NCBI RefSeq assembly: GCF_030931715.1 | Contig: NZ_CP133261.1 | Location: 2,396,643 to 2,460,642 of the forward strand | Direction: 5' to 3' | DNA: 64,000 bases | From: Tissierella sp. MB52-C2 | GTDB taxonomy: Bacteria > Bacillota > Clostridia > Tissierellales > Tissierellaceae | Shown: positions 23,890-34,089 of the stretch, in pieces | How positions within the stretch are numbered: position 1 is the first letter of the stretch | How the letters are laid out: every line of letters begins with the position of its first letter | Program-made: the position numbers and the translations under genes | Notes under the pieces: model-generated | The model's input: only the letters and a program-made list of their open reading frames with translations | Database searches by the model: none | What the model was told of the DNA's origin: nothing

Positions 23890-24414
23890 TTAATCAAAAG
23901 TAAATATATATGGGATATTTCTATAATGATCTCCGTAATTAAGTCCATATCCTACTATAAAGACATCTGGTATAGTAAAACCTACGAAATCTGGTTCTAA
24001 ATCTACCTTCCTTCTACTAGGTTTATCTAACATTACACAAATCTTTACTGAGTTTGGATTTTTTAGACCTAAAGTTTCCTTTACTTTCTTTAGTGTATAT
24101 CCAGAATCAATTATATCATCTACAATTAAAACATCTTTTCCCTCTATATCTGCTCTTATATCATGTACAATTTCTACGTTCCCTGATGATATCTCATCAT
24201 GTCCATAACTTGCAGTTGTCATAAATTCAACTTCAACAGGTATGGATATTTCTCTAACTAAATCTGAAGCGAAAATAAAGCTACCTCTAAGTAATGATAT
24301 CACTATTAAACTTTTATTATTGTATTCCTTAGATATGATTTCTCCTAATTCTCTAACTCTAGTGCTTATACTCTCTCTACTATAAAGGGTTCTCTCTCTC
24401 TTGCTGCTGTCCAA
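23890..24414 (-). CDS. hpt: Hypoxanthine phosphoribosyltransferase
   Basis: 174 residues; makes IMP/GMP from hypoxanthine/guanine and PRPP for purine salvage. The PRPP-binding loop is VLIVDDIIDSGYTL (about 97-110), the N-terminal SLLRGSFIFASDLVREI holds the first active-site loop, and PDFVGFTIPDVFIVGYGLNY is the C-terminal base-binding part. Translation starts at TTG 24414, right after a small membrane-protein gene whose last codons form its AGGAGA ribosome-binding site. Confidence 0.95.
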   Translation of the reverse strand: MDSSKRERTLYSRESISTRVRELGEIISKEYNNKSLIVISLLRGSFIFASDLVREISIPVEVEFMTTASYGHDEISSGNVEIVHDIRADIEGKDVLIVDDIIDSGYTLKKVKETLGLKNPNSVKICVMLDKPSRRKVDLEPDFVGFTIPDVFIVGYGLNYGDHYRNIPYIFTFD

Positions 24415-24415
24415 A

Positions 24416-24568
24416 TTATTCTCTCCTTTCTCCTAAGTTAATATAGCTTGAACTTCTTAATAGAATCTTTCTTATATCTCTGATTTCCCTTAATATAAGA
24501 TTAAGCGTATATTGAAGACTTACTAATATTATCAATATTATAGCACTAAATATGAATTTTGTATCCAT
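24416..24568 (-). CDS. 50-residue single-span membrane protein upstream of hpt
   Basis: The minus frame MDTKFIFSAIILIILVSLQY, then TLNLILREIRDIRKILLRSS and SYINLGERRE, encodes one N-terminal membrane helix (about 4-26) and a basic cytoplasmic tail. AAAGGATAAG lies before the ATG at a usable distance. The stop codon is one base from the hpt start, so the two genes are probably translationally coupled. No family is recognised. Confidence 0.65.
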   Translation of the reverse strand: MDTKFIFSAIILIILVSLQYTLNLILREIRDIRKILLRSSSYINLGERRE

Positions 24569-24596
24569 AAATTATCTTATCCTTTCAGTTTATCTA

Positions 24597-25271
24597 CTAA
24601 GCCTCTTCTTCACATAGTTCTAGTCTATTGTTATCGTTTTCAACATATTCTAATTTTGATACCGATACTTCGAAAGCAGTTCTTTTTTCTACTTCTCCAT
24701 TGGAAAGTTTCTTCTGATACTCTCTACTCTGAATTCTACCCCAAAGTTTAATATGATCACCTACTAACATCTTCTCACAGAATCTTGCATTTCTTCCCCA
24801 AGCAATAGATGGTATATAGTCGGATTTATTATATGATCTATTTACTGCTATTAAAACATCTGTTATTTCTCTACCAAAAGGAGTCGTCCTATAAATGGGT
24901 TTCTTACATATATACCCATCTAAATAAATTTCATTAGGTTTTCTTAGAGCTTCTTCTAATTCTTCTTCCTCTGGTATATAGATTTCCTTAATAAATATAG
25001 TTAAAACTAGCCTATTACTATTGTCAATATATCTATTATAAGACCTTAGTTGTCCTTCTATTATAACATATTGTCCAATAGATAAGTCTACATCTACCAT
25101 AAGTCTTTCGGAAACCGTTATTGGAAGAATATCTACAGAATCACTCAATCTAGGTACTTCAATATCTAGATTATAAAACCCTTCTCCGTACATTTCATGA
25201 CTAAAAGTCCTTTCACTTGCCACTTTCCCAACTAATCTCACAATATTTGTTTCTACAGTCTTATCAATCAT
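24597..25271 (-). CDS. Single-stranded DNA-binding (OB-fold) protein
   Basis: 224 residues with two OB-fold-like SSB domains (about 1-105 and 110-215): the first contains NIVRLVGKVASERTFSHEMY, the second EIYLDGYICKKPIYRTTPFG then SIAWGRNARFCEKM, the classic SSB strand order. It lacks the Gly-rich linker and DDDIPF-type acidic tip of the main SSB, so it is a paralogue of the type often seen in Clostridia. Likely DNA-bound in the cytoplasm; the exact role is unknown. Confidence 0.82.
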   Translation of the reverse strand: MIDKTVETNIVRLVGKVASERTFSHEMYGEGFYNLDIEVPRLSDSVDILPITVSERLMVDVDLSIGQYVIIEGQLRSYNRYIDNSNRLVLTIFIKEIYIPEEEELEEALRKPNEIYLDGYICKKPIYRTTPFGREITDVLIAVNRSYNKSDYIPSIAWGRNARFCEKMLVGDHIKLWGRIQSREYQKKLSNGEVEKRTAFEVSVSKLEYVENDNNRLELCEEEA

Positions 25272-25476
25272 TATTAATGTCCCCCTCTATTCCTATGTTT
25301 TTTAAATCTATATCTAATATATTCTAGTAAGTAAAACAATATGAATAAAAATAAAAAATAATAGATATATCAAATTTATCATTTGTATATATCTATTATT
25401 AGACATAGAGTCTAAAAAATCCTTCTTTTTTGTAATTTTTTGTTAAAAAAAACTCAATTTTATTAAATATTTTTTC

Positions 25477-26115
25477 TCATAATATTTTATTTATATTAAC
25501 TTCCATAAAATCTTTTAGCAAAAGTATATCTTCATCTATTAATAAACTAGTAGCAATAGTCGCTATAACGCTATATATATCTAGTTTATTCATATAATTA
25601 GCTTTTATAGGCAATTCATAAGGCTCTATTATATTTCCTCCAATGGTTACTATTTCTCTCTGAAAACATAAATTTGCATTTATTATGTCGTGAATATTAC
25701 AACTAGAAATATTTATACTTGCTTTATTATTAAATCCATAGCTTATAATTATTGACTTAAGATTTTCCTCTAATAGATAATTCCATTTTTTTTCATCACA
25801 ATTTATAATTATATATTCCGACTTATTAAATATTTTTTTAAGATTTTTATTTTCATAGCTTTTAGAGTTTAGAAATGTATGAACAACTATATTGAATTCA
25901 ATATCCATATCCTTTATTGCATATATCAAGTCTTCCTTTATATCTATTAAAAGAATACTTCTATCTCCTTTATTTAATATAATTATATTCTCAGACTTGT
26001 TTTGGTATAAAATTTTATATTGGAATTTGTTTAAGATTTCTTTTAATAGTTTGAAACTTATTCTGTCTTTTAGTTCTTCCATTATTCCAATCACTATTAT
26101 CTTTTGTTCTTCCAT
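25477..26115 (-). CDS. Mur-ligase-related hypothetical protein
   Basis: 212 residues without membrane segments. The second half (SIIISYGFNNKASINISSCN, then a REIVTIGGNIIEPYELPIKA block) resembles the end of Mur ligase central domains, but the ATP-binding GTNGKT motif is missing. Similar genes are known near SSB-like and deacetylase genes in clostridia, as far as I recall. It may be a non-catalytic Mur-like protein; function unknown. It sits 20 bases downstream of the deacetylase gene, likely co-transcribed. Confidence 0.5.
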   Translation of the reverse strand: MEEQKIIVIGIMEELKDRISFKLLKEILNKFQYKILYQNKSENIIILNKGDRSILLIDIKEDLIYAIKDMDIEFNIVVHTFLNSKSYENKNLKKIFNKSEYIIINCDEKKWNYLLEENLKSIIISYGFNNKASINISSCNIHDIINANLCFQREIVTIGGNIIEPYELPIKANYMNKLDIYSVIATIATSLLIDEDILLLKDFMEVNINKIL

Positions 26116-26135
26116 CTACATCCCCTAATCACTTT

Positions 26136-26912
26136 TTATTTTTGTAAAATCTGTCTTCCTGTATTATCCATTATAAAGTTTTCTTTATATATCAATTCAG
26201 AAATAGGAACAATTTCATATCCATCTTCCTGTAATCGCTCTATGACTAAAGGTAAATATTCTTTTATATACTTTGCATTATTGTGAAATAACACAATAGA
26301 ACCGTTTCTTACATTTCTAGTTACTCTATCCACTACTGGCTGGACTCCAAATTCTTTCCAATCTAAAGAATCTACATCCCATTGAATAGTGTAATATCCA
26401 TTATTTCTTGCAGTTTGTATTACTAAGTCATTATAATCTCCAAAAGGTGGTCTAAATAGTGTTGGCTTTTTTCCTGTCAAGTCTTCTATCTTTTTTCCTA
26501 CTGTATTTAATTCCTCTGCCATTTTTTCTGCACTTAATTGACTCATATTAGGATGCGTTGTTGAGTGGTTTTCAACATCGTGGCCTCTTTTTGCGATTTC
26601 CTTTACATGCTCTGGATACTTTTCAACCCAGAAATCAACTAGAAAAAATGTACTCTTTACTTTATATTTATCTAGTGTGTCCAATATATGACTTGTATAT
26701 TCATCGCCCCAAGCTGCATCAAAACTAATGGCAATCTTTTTATCTGGTGTTTCTACACTATATATTGGCAATTCTTTAGTTGGAGCAAATACTGTAGCAA
26801 TATTTTCTGTAGTCTTAATTGTAACATAAACTAAACAAATTAGTGCTACACACAAAACTATTAACAATCTAATAGTAATATTAATATCATTCTTATAATA
26901 CCTGTTTTTCAT
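26136..26912 (-). CDS. Polysaccharide deacetylase, PdaB-like
   Basis: 258 residues: one N-terminal membrane anchor (about 12-32), then a CE4 deacetylase (NodB) domain with the metal/base motif ISFDAAWGDEYT (about 71), HSTTHPNMSQLS (metal His pair) and RPPFGDYN. Such enzymes remove acetyl groups from peptidoglycan; PdaB forms act during cortex formation in spore formers. Asp replaced by Ala after FD (SFDAAW) is the usual PdaB pattern. The protein faces outside the membrane. Confidence 0.87.
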   Translation of the reverse strand: MKNRYYKNDINITIRLLIVLCVALICLVYVTIKTTENIATVFAPTKELPIYSVETPDKKIAISFDAAWGDEYTSHILDTLDKYKVKSTFFLVDFWVEKYPEHVKEIAKRGHDVENHSTTHPNMSQLSAEKMAEELNTVGKKIEDLTGKKPTLFRPPFGDYNDLVIQTARNNGYYTIQWDVDSLDWKEFGVQPVVDRVTRNVRNGSIVLFHNNAKYIKEYLPLVIERLQEDGYEIVPISELIYKENFIMDNTGRQILQK

Positions 26913-27128
26913 TTTTCCACCTCCAATACTTATATATATAATTTATTCATAAATAAGATTTATATTACTTAAGATTTTATCCTCTTGAAATAAGATGAAA
27001 TTATGATTATTCCCTAAATTGGTTATTCATATACATTTTAAAATTAATTACCAGTATAGATATGTCCAAAAAGGTTATATTAATATTACAACGACAAAAT
27101 AAGTTGTTGAATTAAGGAGGTTTTAAAA

Positions 27129-27332
27129 ATGGCTAATAACAATAAAATAGTTGTTCCTGAAGCTAGAGCAGCCTTAAATCAAATGAAATTGGAAATAGCA
27201 AATGAATTAGGAATGTCAAATTATGATTCAATGGATAAAGGTAATTTGACTTCTAGACAAAACGGATATGTAGGCGGATATATGGTTAAACAATTAGTTA
27301 AGTCTGCTCAAAATCAACTAGCTGGAAAATAG
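27129..27332 (+). CDS. Alpha/beta-type small acid-soluble spore protein
   Basis: 67 residues in the classic SASP form: MANNNKIVVPEARAALNQMK, then LEIANELGMSNYDSMDKG (GPR cleavage region) and NLTSRQNGYVGGYMVKQLV (DNA-binding helices). Forespore protein that saturates DNA and protects it from UV. AAGGAGGTTTTAAAA precedes the ATG. A strong terminator follows. Transcription is expected from a sigma-G promoter in the 216-base gap upstream; I cannot pick it with confidence. Confidence 0.95.
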   Translation: MANNNKIVVPEARAALNQMKLEIANELGMSNYDSMDKGNLTSRQNGYVGGYMVKQLVKSAQNQLAGK

Positions 27333-27354
27333 TTTAGCTTAAAATAATATTAAA

Positions 27355-27384
27355 AATAGAGAAGTGGAATTCCACTTCTCTATT
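27355..27384 (+). terminator. SASP gene terminator
   Basis: AATAGAGAAGTGG pairs perfectly with CCACTTCTCTATT; a TATTTTG run follows on the plus strand. Confidence 0.75.
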
Positions 27385-27434
27385 ATTTTGTGCTATAATA
27401 TAACCATGTAATACATGAAGAGAGGTGTTAAAAA

Positions 27435-27983
27435 TTGTTTATAGAAAACACTGAAGAATTAGCACAGAACAAACTCCTTTTATTATACTTAATAAAATTA
27501 TCTGATAAAGATTTTACAAATTCTGAAATAACTGAATTTGTATTAGAAAAAAACTATATGAATTTTTTCTTAGTACAGCAATACTTAAGTGAATTAATTA
27601 ATTCTAATTTTATACAAATAGAAAACAAAAACTCTAGGGATGTATATATACTATTAGAAAAAGGTGAAATAGCTTTATCTTATTTTGAAAAAAGAATCCC
27701 TGTTCAAGTTAAAGAGGAGTTAAATAAGGTATTTAACAAATTAGAAAAAGAAAAGAAGATAGAAACTCAAGTGGTTACAGATTATTTTCAAAAAAACAAT
27801 AACTTATACGTAGTAAATTTAAAGCTAGTTGAAAACGAAGATACTTTATTTAGTATCTATTTAGATGTAGCTACAAAAAAACAGGTAGATTTAATTTGTG
27901 ATAAATGGAAGAAGAATCCAGAGGCTATTTATCAGAGTATAATCAATATACTTACAGATGAACAAACCACTCCATTAGAGTAG
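27435..27983 (+). CDS. DUF4364 family protein
   Basis: 182 residues, starting at TTG 27435 after AGAGGTG. The N-terminal winged-helix-like part (ENTEELAQNKLLLLYLIKLS, then LVQQYLSELINSNFIQIEN) is characteristic of DUF4364, a clostridial family of presumed regulators. The C-terminal half is beta-rich with a Lys-rich hinge. Its last nine bases overlap the convergent beta-propeller gene. Target genes unknown. Confidence 0.82.
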   Translation: MFIENTEELAQNKLLLLYLIKLSDKDFTNSEITEFVLEKNYMNFFLVQQYLSELINSNFIQIENKNSRDVYILLEKGEIALSYFEKRIPVQVKEELNKVFNKLEKEKKIETQVVTDYFQKNNNLYVVNLKLVENEDTLFSIYLDVATKKQVDLICDKWKKNPEAIYQSIINILTDEQTTPLE

Positions 27984-28904
27984 GAGAATTCCATTCGGTT
28001 CTTTTCCCACTCTAATGTTTTTTATATTTAAGCTATTTGATTCTTGAAATATATTTAATTCATTATTTAATATATTGGTTATATAAAGATTTGCCTTTCC
28101 ATTCCATTTAATACTATTAGGCATACCACCTAAGTAAATTTTTGAGATACTTATTTCTTTATCTATTAATATTCTATAAATATATCCATCTTCTACATTT
28201 GAAAGATAGAATAAATCCCTGCCTTTTATTTTTACAAAGTTGGCATATATGCCTTTTAAGTCTATACTTACTTTTGTCTTGTGATCTTTGATTTCTATTT
28301 CTGATAAATTACTATAGTTATTCATACCATTACCTTTATATGAAAGAATAAATAGCCTAGTATTCTCTATTATCATTTTAATAGGTTGTTTAGTTAAGGT
28401 TATGGACGAGATCTTTTCACTATTTAAGTCTAAAATATTTATTGTATAGCAATTTCCATTGGCAATAAATACTTTTAAACCAATTTCATCAATTTGAATA
28501 TCTGTAGGTCTTTCCCCTACAGATATATCTTCTATTAATGAAAATGTCTTTTCATCAACTACAGATATGGAGTTAGAATCACTGTTTGCTATATAGATTT
28601 TACCTTTAAAACTTTTAATAGAGGTAGGATTTTTACCTATTTTAATGAATCCCAGCAGCTTCTCACTTCCCATATCTATTTTCATAACAGAGTTATCATA
28701 GGAATTTGTAATATATATATTTTTTTCTTCTCCCTTAATCATATCGTAGGGCCCTAGTTTGCTATTTTCTAAGATGTCATTATCTATTTCTTTTCCTACA
28801 AGCTTAGATAAAAATATGGTCTTAGATTTAGAATCATCTTTAAAATCTTTTAAAGTTAAGCTATCATCACCAGTGTTGGCCACTAGTATTCTATCCTCAT
28901 TCAA
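27975..28904 (-). CDS. YncE-like beta-propeller protein
   Basis: 309 residues of YVTN-type repeats: RILVANTGDDSLTLKD, NIYITNSYDNSVMKID, KIYIANSDSNSISVVD and NLYITNILNNELNIF mark successive blades. No signal peptide is seen, so the protein appears cytoplasmic, unlike many YncE proteins. Ribosome-binding site GGGAGGTGATA precedes the ATG. The 3' end overlaps the DUF4364 gene by nine bases in the convergent direction. Ligand unknown. Confidence 0.8.
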   Translation of the reverse strand: MNEDRILVANTGDDSLTLKDFKDDSKSKTIFLSKLVGKEIDNDILENSKLGPYDMIKGEEKNIYITNSYDNSVMKIDMGSEKLLGFIKIGKNPTSIKSFKGKIYIANSDSNSISVVDEKTFSLIEDISVGERPTDIQIDEIGLKVFIANGNCYTINILDLNSEKISSITLTKQPIKMIIENTRLFILSYKGNGMNNYSNLSEIEIKDHKTKVSIDLKGIYANFVKIKGRDLFYLSNVEDGYIYRILIDKEISISKIYLGGMPNSIKWNGKANLYITNILNNELNIFQESNSLNIKNIRVGKEPNGILLL

Positions 28905-28960
28905 TATATCACCTCCCTGTATATGTAATTTATGCAGGTGAGTATATATTGGTGAAATAT

Positions 28961-28997
28961 AAAAAGGCTTCTAAATAAACATTAGAAGAAGCCTTTT
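28961..28997. terminator. Bidirectional hairpin upstream of the beta-propeller gene
   Basis: AAAAGGCTTCT and AGAAGAAGCCTTTTTT form a stem with one bulge; T runs follow in both directions. Confidence 0.55.
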
Positions 28998-29068
28998 TTG
29001 AAACTTATGAAGGTCATAGCAAGTTCTAAATTAGAAAAGATAAAAAGTAAAATCTCCCTATTCGCTAT

Positions 29069-29102
29069 AAAAAAACTACTGTAGAAAGTCTACAGTAGTT
29101 TT
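29069..29102 (-). terminator. folC terminator
   Basis: AACTACTGTAG/CTACAGTAGTT stem overlapping the folC stop, followed by T7 on the minus strand. Confidence 0.8.
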
Positions 29103-30382
29103 GCTAAAGTTCTTACTTCTCCTATTAAATACAAAGAACCGCCAAATACTATCATATCATCTTCCTTAGCTAGCTCTAAAGCTTTTTCTATAGCCTTTTT
29201 TATATCTTTTTCTACAACAACATTTTGATTGTATTTAGATATTTCCTTAGCCAAATCTTCAGCATCTAATTTCCTAGGCATATTTACTTCTGTAACTACA
29301 ATCTCATCTGCTAAAGGTGCCAATAACTCAACCATATGAGATGAATCTTTATCTTTTAATATCCCCAATCCAAGAATTAATTTATTATAGTTAAATAGAC
29401 TAAGAGCTTTTTTCAACTGACTAATTCCTTGTACATTATGTGCTCCATCTATTAAGAAAGTTGGGTTCTTTCTTATAACTTCTAATCTTCCTGGCCACTT
29501 TGTTTTCTTTAGCCCTTCTCTAATTTGTTCCTCTGTAATATGGACTAATCCTTTTTCCTTTAAAATCAATATAGTAGTCAAAGCCAATGTAGCATTGTAA
29601 ACTTGATACTCACCTAGCATAGATATTTTAATATCTTTTAATTCTATATTCTTATAATAGAAGTCGAAGGTGCTACCAGAACCATTTACTTCTTTAACCA
29701 CAATATTTTCCATAGGGCATAAATAGAAATCAGATTCTTTTTCTTCTGCTGCTTTCTTTATAACCTCTAATGCTTCTGCCTCTTGAGGATAAGATACTAC
29801 CATACTATTTTCCTTTATAATTCCTGCTTTTTGATAAGCAATTTTATCCAGTGTGTCTCCTAAAACATCAATATGATCATAATCTAAGGTAGTAATTATT
29901 GAGGCTAAAGGTGATGAAATAATATTAGTAGAATCATATCTACCACCTAATCCCACTTCTAGAATTACATAATCCACATTTTCCTCTTTAAAATACATAA
30001 AACCTATGGCAGTAACTATTTCAAAAGTAGTAGGATGCTCATATCCTTCTTGTACCATAATATTAGCCTTTTCTTTGATAAGACCAGTTATTCTTCCTAA
30101 AGTATCATCTGGTATATCTTGTCCATTTATCTGAATACGCTCATTAAATCTTTCTATATATGGTGAAGTAAATAACCCAACCTTATATTCACCTGCTTCT
30201 AGACAATGAGCCATGTAAGATGAGGTGGAACCTTTTCCATTGGTTCCACCTATATGAATATACTTTAGTCCTTCTTGAGGGTTCCCTAAGAGACTCATAA
30301 GCTTTCCTATTGAATCAAGTCCAAGTCTTGAGCCATATTTATCTTTATCATTTATATATTCTAAAGCCTCTTGATATTTCAT
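29090..30382 (-). CDS. folC: Folylpolyglutamate / dihydrofolate synthase
   Basis: 430-residue Mur-ligase-fold enzyme that adds glutamate to folates (and may make dihydrofolate). P-loop HIGGTNGKGSTSSYMA (about 42-57), the SPYIERFNERIQING block, and DGAHNVQGISQLKKAL of the C-terminal domain are all present. The ATG follows TGGAGGATAAA. Thirteen bases separate it from valS, so it is probably read through from the valS T-box promoter, a linkage common in Firmicutes. Confidence 0.95.
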   Translation of the reverse strand: MKYQEALEYINDKDKYGSRLGLDSIGKLMSLLGNPQEGLKYIHIGGTNGKGSTSSYMAHCLEAGEYKVGLFTSPYIERFNERIQINGQDIPDDTLGRITGLIKEKANIMVQEGYEHPTTFEIVTAIGFMYFKEENVDYVILEVGLGGRYDSTNIISSPLASIITTLDYDHIDVLGDTLDKIAYQKAGIIKENSMVVSYPQEAEALEVIKKAAEEKESDFYLCPMENIVVKEVNGSGSTFDFYYKNIELKDIKISMLGEYQVYNATLALTTILILKEKGLVHITEEQIREGLKKTKWPGRLEVIRKNPTFLIDGAHNVQGISQLKKALSLFNYNKLILGLGILKDKDSSHMVELLAPLADEIVVTEVNMPRKLDAEDLAKEISKYNQNVVVEKDIKKAIEKALELAKEDDMIVFGGSLYLIGEVRTLAKLL

Positions 30383-30395
30383 TTTATCCTCCAGT

Positions 30396-33047
30396 TTATT
30401 TATTAGATTTTATGCTTTCAAGTCTTTCTATTACATTTTCAAGCATTTCTTCATATTTTCTTTGTTTTTCTTTCTCCTCATTTACTACTTTTTCAGGAGC
30501 TTTTTTAACAAATCCTTCATTAGATAATTTACCTACTACTCTTTTTATCTCATCTTCAAGTTTTTCTTTTTCCTTTTCTAATCTTTCGATTTCCTTCTCA
30601 AAATCAATTAAATCCTTTAAAGGTAAGAACACTTCACATTTATCCAATACTACAGAAATATTATCTTCTCCTATACCTTCCTTATTATCTACTATTTCAA
30701 TTTCATCACTTGAAGCAAGATTTAGGAAATATCTTCTACCATTATGGATTATATTTTTTATTCTCTCATCCTTGGTCACAAATATTTGTTTAGATTTCCT
30801 AGAAGGTACGATATTCATTTCAGCCCTTGCATTTCTTATACCCTTAATTCCTGATTTAATGAATTCAATTGTTTCTTCTGATTCCGGGAAGTTGAACTCT
30901 TCTTTATATACTGGCCAGTTGCTCAATATTAAAGGAGTATCTCCTCCTGGTAAGTGTTGCCAAATCTCTTCAGTAATAAATGGCATAAATGGATGAAGCA
31001 ATTTCAGTATATCTTTTAAAACAAATAATAAAACTTTTTCTGCTGTTTCTTTACTTTCCTTGTTCTCTCCATATAATCTGGATTTAACCATTTCGATATA
31101 CCAGTCACAGTATTCATCCCATATGAAATTATATACCTTTTCAGCTGCCATACCTATTTCATATTTATCTAGATTTTCTGTTGCTTCTTTAGCTAAAGTA
31201 TTTAATTTAGATAAAATCCATTTATCTTCTTCCTCTAAATTATCTAAAGTAAGCTCTTCTTTAGCAATGTCCTCTTCAAGATTCATTAAAACAAATCTAG
31301 TAGCATTCCACAATTTATTAGCAAAATTTCTATTGGATTCTACTCTTTCCACATAGAATCTCATATCATTTCCTGGGGAATTTCCCGTAACTAAAGTAAA
31401 TCTAAGAGCATCTGCACCGTATTCATCTATTATTTCCAATGGATCTATACCATTTCCTAGAGACTTACTCATCTTTCTTCCTTGTGAGTCACGAACAAGT
31501 CCTGTAAAAAATACGTCTTTAAATGGCATTTCTCCCATTTGCTCTATACTTGAAAATACCATCCTAACTACCCAGAAAAATATAATATCATATCCAGTAA
31601 CTAATACATCCGTTGGGAAGAAATAGCTTAAATCCTCTGTTTTATCAGGCCATCCTAAAGTGGAAAAAGGCCATAAAGCAGATGAAAACCAAGTATCTAA
31701 TGTATCAGTATCTTGATGTAAATTTATACTATTACATTTACTACATTTGTCTGGTTTTGTTCTAGATACCATGATTTCATCACAATCTTCACAGTAATAT
31801 ACTGGAAGTCTATGACCCCACCATAATTGTCTAGAAATACACCAGTCTTTTATACCCTCTAACCAATTCACATAAACCTTACCAAATCTTTCAGGTATGA
31901 AATTTAATTCTCCATTTTTATATGCTTCTAATGCCGGTTTAGCTAGGGATTCCATTTTTACAAACCATTGCTTTGAAATAAGAGGCTCTACTATGGTAGT
32001 ACATCTTTCACAATGTCCTACTGCATTTTGATGATCTTTAATTTCTACTAAATAGCCTTCCCTATCTAAGTCTTCAATTATTTTCTTTCTTGCTTCATAT
32101 CTTTCTAAACCTTGGTATACTCCACCTTTAGAGCTAATAGTTCCATCTTCATTCATTATTACATATTGACCAAGATTGTGTCTTTCTCCTACTTCAAAGT
32201 CATTAGGGTCATGGGATGGAGTTATTTTAACTGCTCCTGTACCAAATTCCATTTCTACATAGTCATCTGCTATAATAGGAATCTCTCTATTCATAAGTGG
32301 AAGAATTACTGTTTTTCCCACAAGGTCTTTATATCTTTCATCCTCTGGATTTACAGCTATGGCTAAGTCTCCTAGCATGGTTTCTGGTCTAGTAGTCGCT
32401 ATAACTATAAATCCATCACCATCTTTAATAGGATATTTAATATGCCATATGCTTCCATTGGAATCTTCGTGTTCTACTTCTGCATCTGATATGGCAGTTC
32501 TACAACTTGGACACCAGTTAATTATCCTATCTCCCCTATATATTAGACCCTTCTCATATAATCTAATAAAAACTTCTTCTACAGCCTTACTTAATCCTTC
32601 ATCTAGAGTAAATCTATCTCTACTCCAGTCACAGGAAACTCCAAGTTTTTTAAGTTGGTTTTTAATTGTATTTCCATATTTATGAGTCCAATCCCAAGCT
32701 TCTTCTAGAAAACCTTCACGACCTAATTCTTCCTTAGATCTACCTTCTTTTTTTATCTTTTCTACTACTTTTGCTTCAGTTGATATACTGGCATGATCTG
32801 TACCTGGTAACCATAGTGCTGAATACCCTTCCATCCTCTTCCATCTAGTTAAAATATCTTGGATAGTATTGTTAAGTGCATGACCCATATGAAGACTTCC
32901 CGTTACATTTGGTGGTGGCATCATTATTGTAAAGGGTTTCTTAGTTTTATCCACATGAGCTGTAAAATGTCCATTATCATTCCAATATTTATAGAGTCTA
33001 TCTTCAAAGTCCTTTGGATTATAAGTCTTTGGTAAATTTTCTAACAT
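30396..33047 (-). CDS. valS: Valyl-tRNA synthetase
   Basis: 883-residue class I enzyme that charges tRNA-Val. It has [16 protein letters not shown] (HIGH motif, about 48-63), the CP1 editing domain (about 180-380), a Cys-rich zinc knuckle region ([17 protein letters not shown]), KMSKSLGN (KMSKS, about 520) and a C-terminal coiled coil (about 810-880). The start follows AAGGAGTGATATT. Control is through the valine T-box upstream, with a 220-base untranslated stretch that holds a repeat. Confidence 0.98.
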   Translation of the reverse strand: MLENLPKTYNPKDFEDRLYKYWNDNGHFTAHVDKTKKPFTIMMPPPNVTGSLHMGHALNNTIQDILTRWKRMEGYSALWLPGTDHASISTEAKVVEKIKKEGRSKEELGREGFLEEAWDWTHKYGNTIKNQLKKLGVSCDWSRDRFTLDEGLSKAVEEVFIRLYEKGLIYRGDRIINWCPSCRTAISDAEVEHEDSNGSIWHIKYPIKDGDGFIVIATTRPETMLGDLAIAVNPEDERYKDLVGKTVILPLMNREIPIIADDYVEMEFGTGAVKITPSHDPNDFEVGERHNLGQYVIMNEDGTISSKGGVYQGLERYEARKKIIEDLDREGYLVEIKDHQNAVGHCERCTTIVEPLISKQWFVKMESLAKPALEAYKNGELNFIPERFGKVYVNWLEGIKDWCISRQLWWGHRLPVYYCEDCDEIMVSRTKPDKCSKCNSINLHQDTDTLDTWFSSALWPFSTLGWPDKTEDLSYFFPTDVLVTGYDIIFFWVVRMVFSSIEQMGEMPFKDVFFTGLVRDSQGRKMSKSLGNGIDPLEIIDEYGADALRFTLVTGNSPGNDMRFYVERVESNRNFANKLWNATRFVLMNLEEDIAKEELTLDNLEEEDKWILSKLNTLAKEATENLDKYEIGMAAEKVYNFIWDEYCDWYIEMVKSRLYGENKESKETAEKVLLFVLKDILKLLHPFMPFITEEIWQHLPGGDTPLILSNWPVYKEEFNFPESEETIEFIKSGIKGIRNARAEMNIVPSRKSKQIFVTKDERIKNIIHNGRRYFLNLASSDEIEIVDNKEGIGEDNISVVLDKCEVFLPLKDLIDFEKEIERLEKEKEKLEDEIKRVVGKLSNEGFVKKAPEKVVNEEKEKQRKYEEMLENVIERLESIKSNK

Positions 33048-33163
33048 AATATCACTCCTTATTATAATAATTTCATAGTCAGTAAAGACTATGCAGCTAA
33101 TATATTTCTATTATTTAGTAACAGAAGAAGGAGTTTATCCTTCATCAGATGTTACTTACAAAT

Positions 33164-33270
33164 TACGCAGTTTCGAAACTCAAATCTATTTACTCGCTAT
33201 GCTCGTATAGATTTGGTTCTCGTTGCGTTTGACCTACATCAGCTGACTGTCGTTCGCTGTGTTAGGTCAT
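33164..33270 (-). repeat. T-box-linked repeat, valS copy
   Basis: On the minus strand it begins ATGACCTAACAC directly after the T run of the T-box terminator and ends ACTGCGTAA. Two hairpins: TGACCTA/TAGGTCA and CAAATCTA/TAGATTTG, the second with GAGCATAGCGAG in its loop. It has four sister copies at trpS and cysK, all in the same orientation relative to the T-box. Confidence 0.75.
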
Positions 33271-33517
33271 AAAAAATCCCTTCATCCTTAACACTCTAAG
33301 GACGAAGGGTAATTCGCGGTACCACCTTAATTCCATAAAAACTATGGCTCTCACATCATATAAGGGTTAAAACCCTTCAAACTTACTTTATTTCAGTTTG
33401 AATGCTCAAAAGCTACCTTCAGTAAATATTTAACTTAGGATTTTTCAGCCTAGAATCCTCTCTCTGTAAAGGATATTTACTTACTCCTCTTTATCAAAGC
33501 AAAATATAAAATTATTG
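33271..33517 (-). promoter_or_regulatory. T-box riboswitch, valine (valS leader)
   Basis: T-box sequence AAGGTGGTACCGCG (complement of 33316-33329 region), terminator hairpin CCCTTCGTCC/GGATGAAGGG (33278-33309) plus T6, AGAGAG element, and specifier GTA (complement of 33414-33416) in a GAAG context, matching valine. Confidence 0.95.
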
Positions 33518-33522
33518 ATTTA

Positions 33523-33551
33523 ATTATATATATATAAGATTTATTTGTCAA
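33523..33551 (-). promoter_or_regulatory. valS promoter
   Basis: TTGACA (complement of 33546-33551), 17-base spacer, TATAAT (complement of 33523-33528): consensus sigma-A. The -35 lies within the last codons of pgsA. Confidence 0.8.
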
Positions 33552-34089
33552 CCATATCATTCAACCTATTATGTCCCATTTTTATATAAATTATAAAATA
33601 ATTTATAAAGGCTATAATATTCAAGGCTACTGTTAAGAAAAATAAGCTTGTAGATAATAACTCAGGTAATTTAAATACAATAGATAAGGTTGCAGCATAA
33701 AACGATAGGGTTGCTACCTTTCCATATTTATTTGAGGGCATTACTTGTTTCCCCTTAAATAGATATAATATGGCTCCACCTGATATCATGGCTATTTCCT
33801 TTATTCCTAGGGCAATTAGTATCCAAACAGATATAATTCCTTTAGTAGTAAAACTAATAAGAATAGTAAACATCATCAATTTATCTGCAATAGGATCTAG
33901 AACTATCCCGAGTCTAGATGTCATATTATATTTTCTTGCTATATATCCGTCTAAAACATCAGATATTCCTGCAATAATAAATATAATTCCTGCCAATAAA
34001 ATATTGTTTCTTAAACTAGAATAAAAAAAGTATAGATAGACTGGAATTAGTAGTATTCTTAAAATTGTTATCATATTTGCTATGTTCAT
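33541..34089 (-). CDS. pgsA: CDP-diacylglycerol-glycerol-3-phosphate phosphatidyltransferase
   Basis: 182-residue membrane enzyme of the CDP-alcohol phosphotransferase family, making phosphatidylglycerophosphate. The catalytic motif is intact: SDVLDGYIARKYNMTSRLG then IVLDPIADKL (about 43-72). Four to five hydrophobic segments. AAGGAGTGATTAA precedes the ATG. The end of the gene overlaps the valS promoter -35. Confidence 0.95.
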   Translation of the reverse strand: MNIANMITILRILLIPVYLYFFYSSLRNNILLAGIIFIIAGISDVLDGYIARKYNMTSRLGIVLDPIADKLMMFTILISFTTKGIISVWILIALGIKEIAMISGGAILYLFKGKQVMPSNKYGKVATLSFYAATLSIVFKLPELLSTSLFFLTVALNIIAFINYFIIYIKMGHNRLNDMVDK

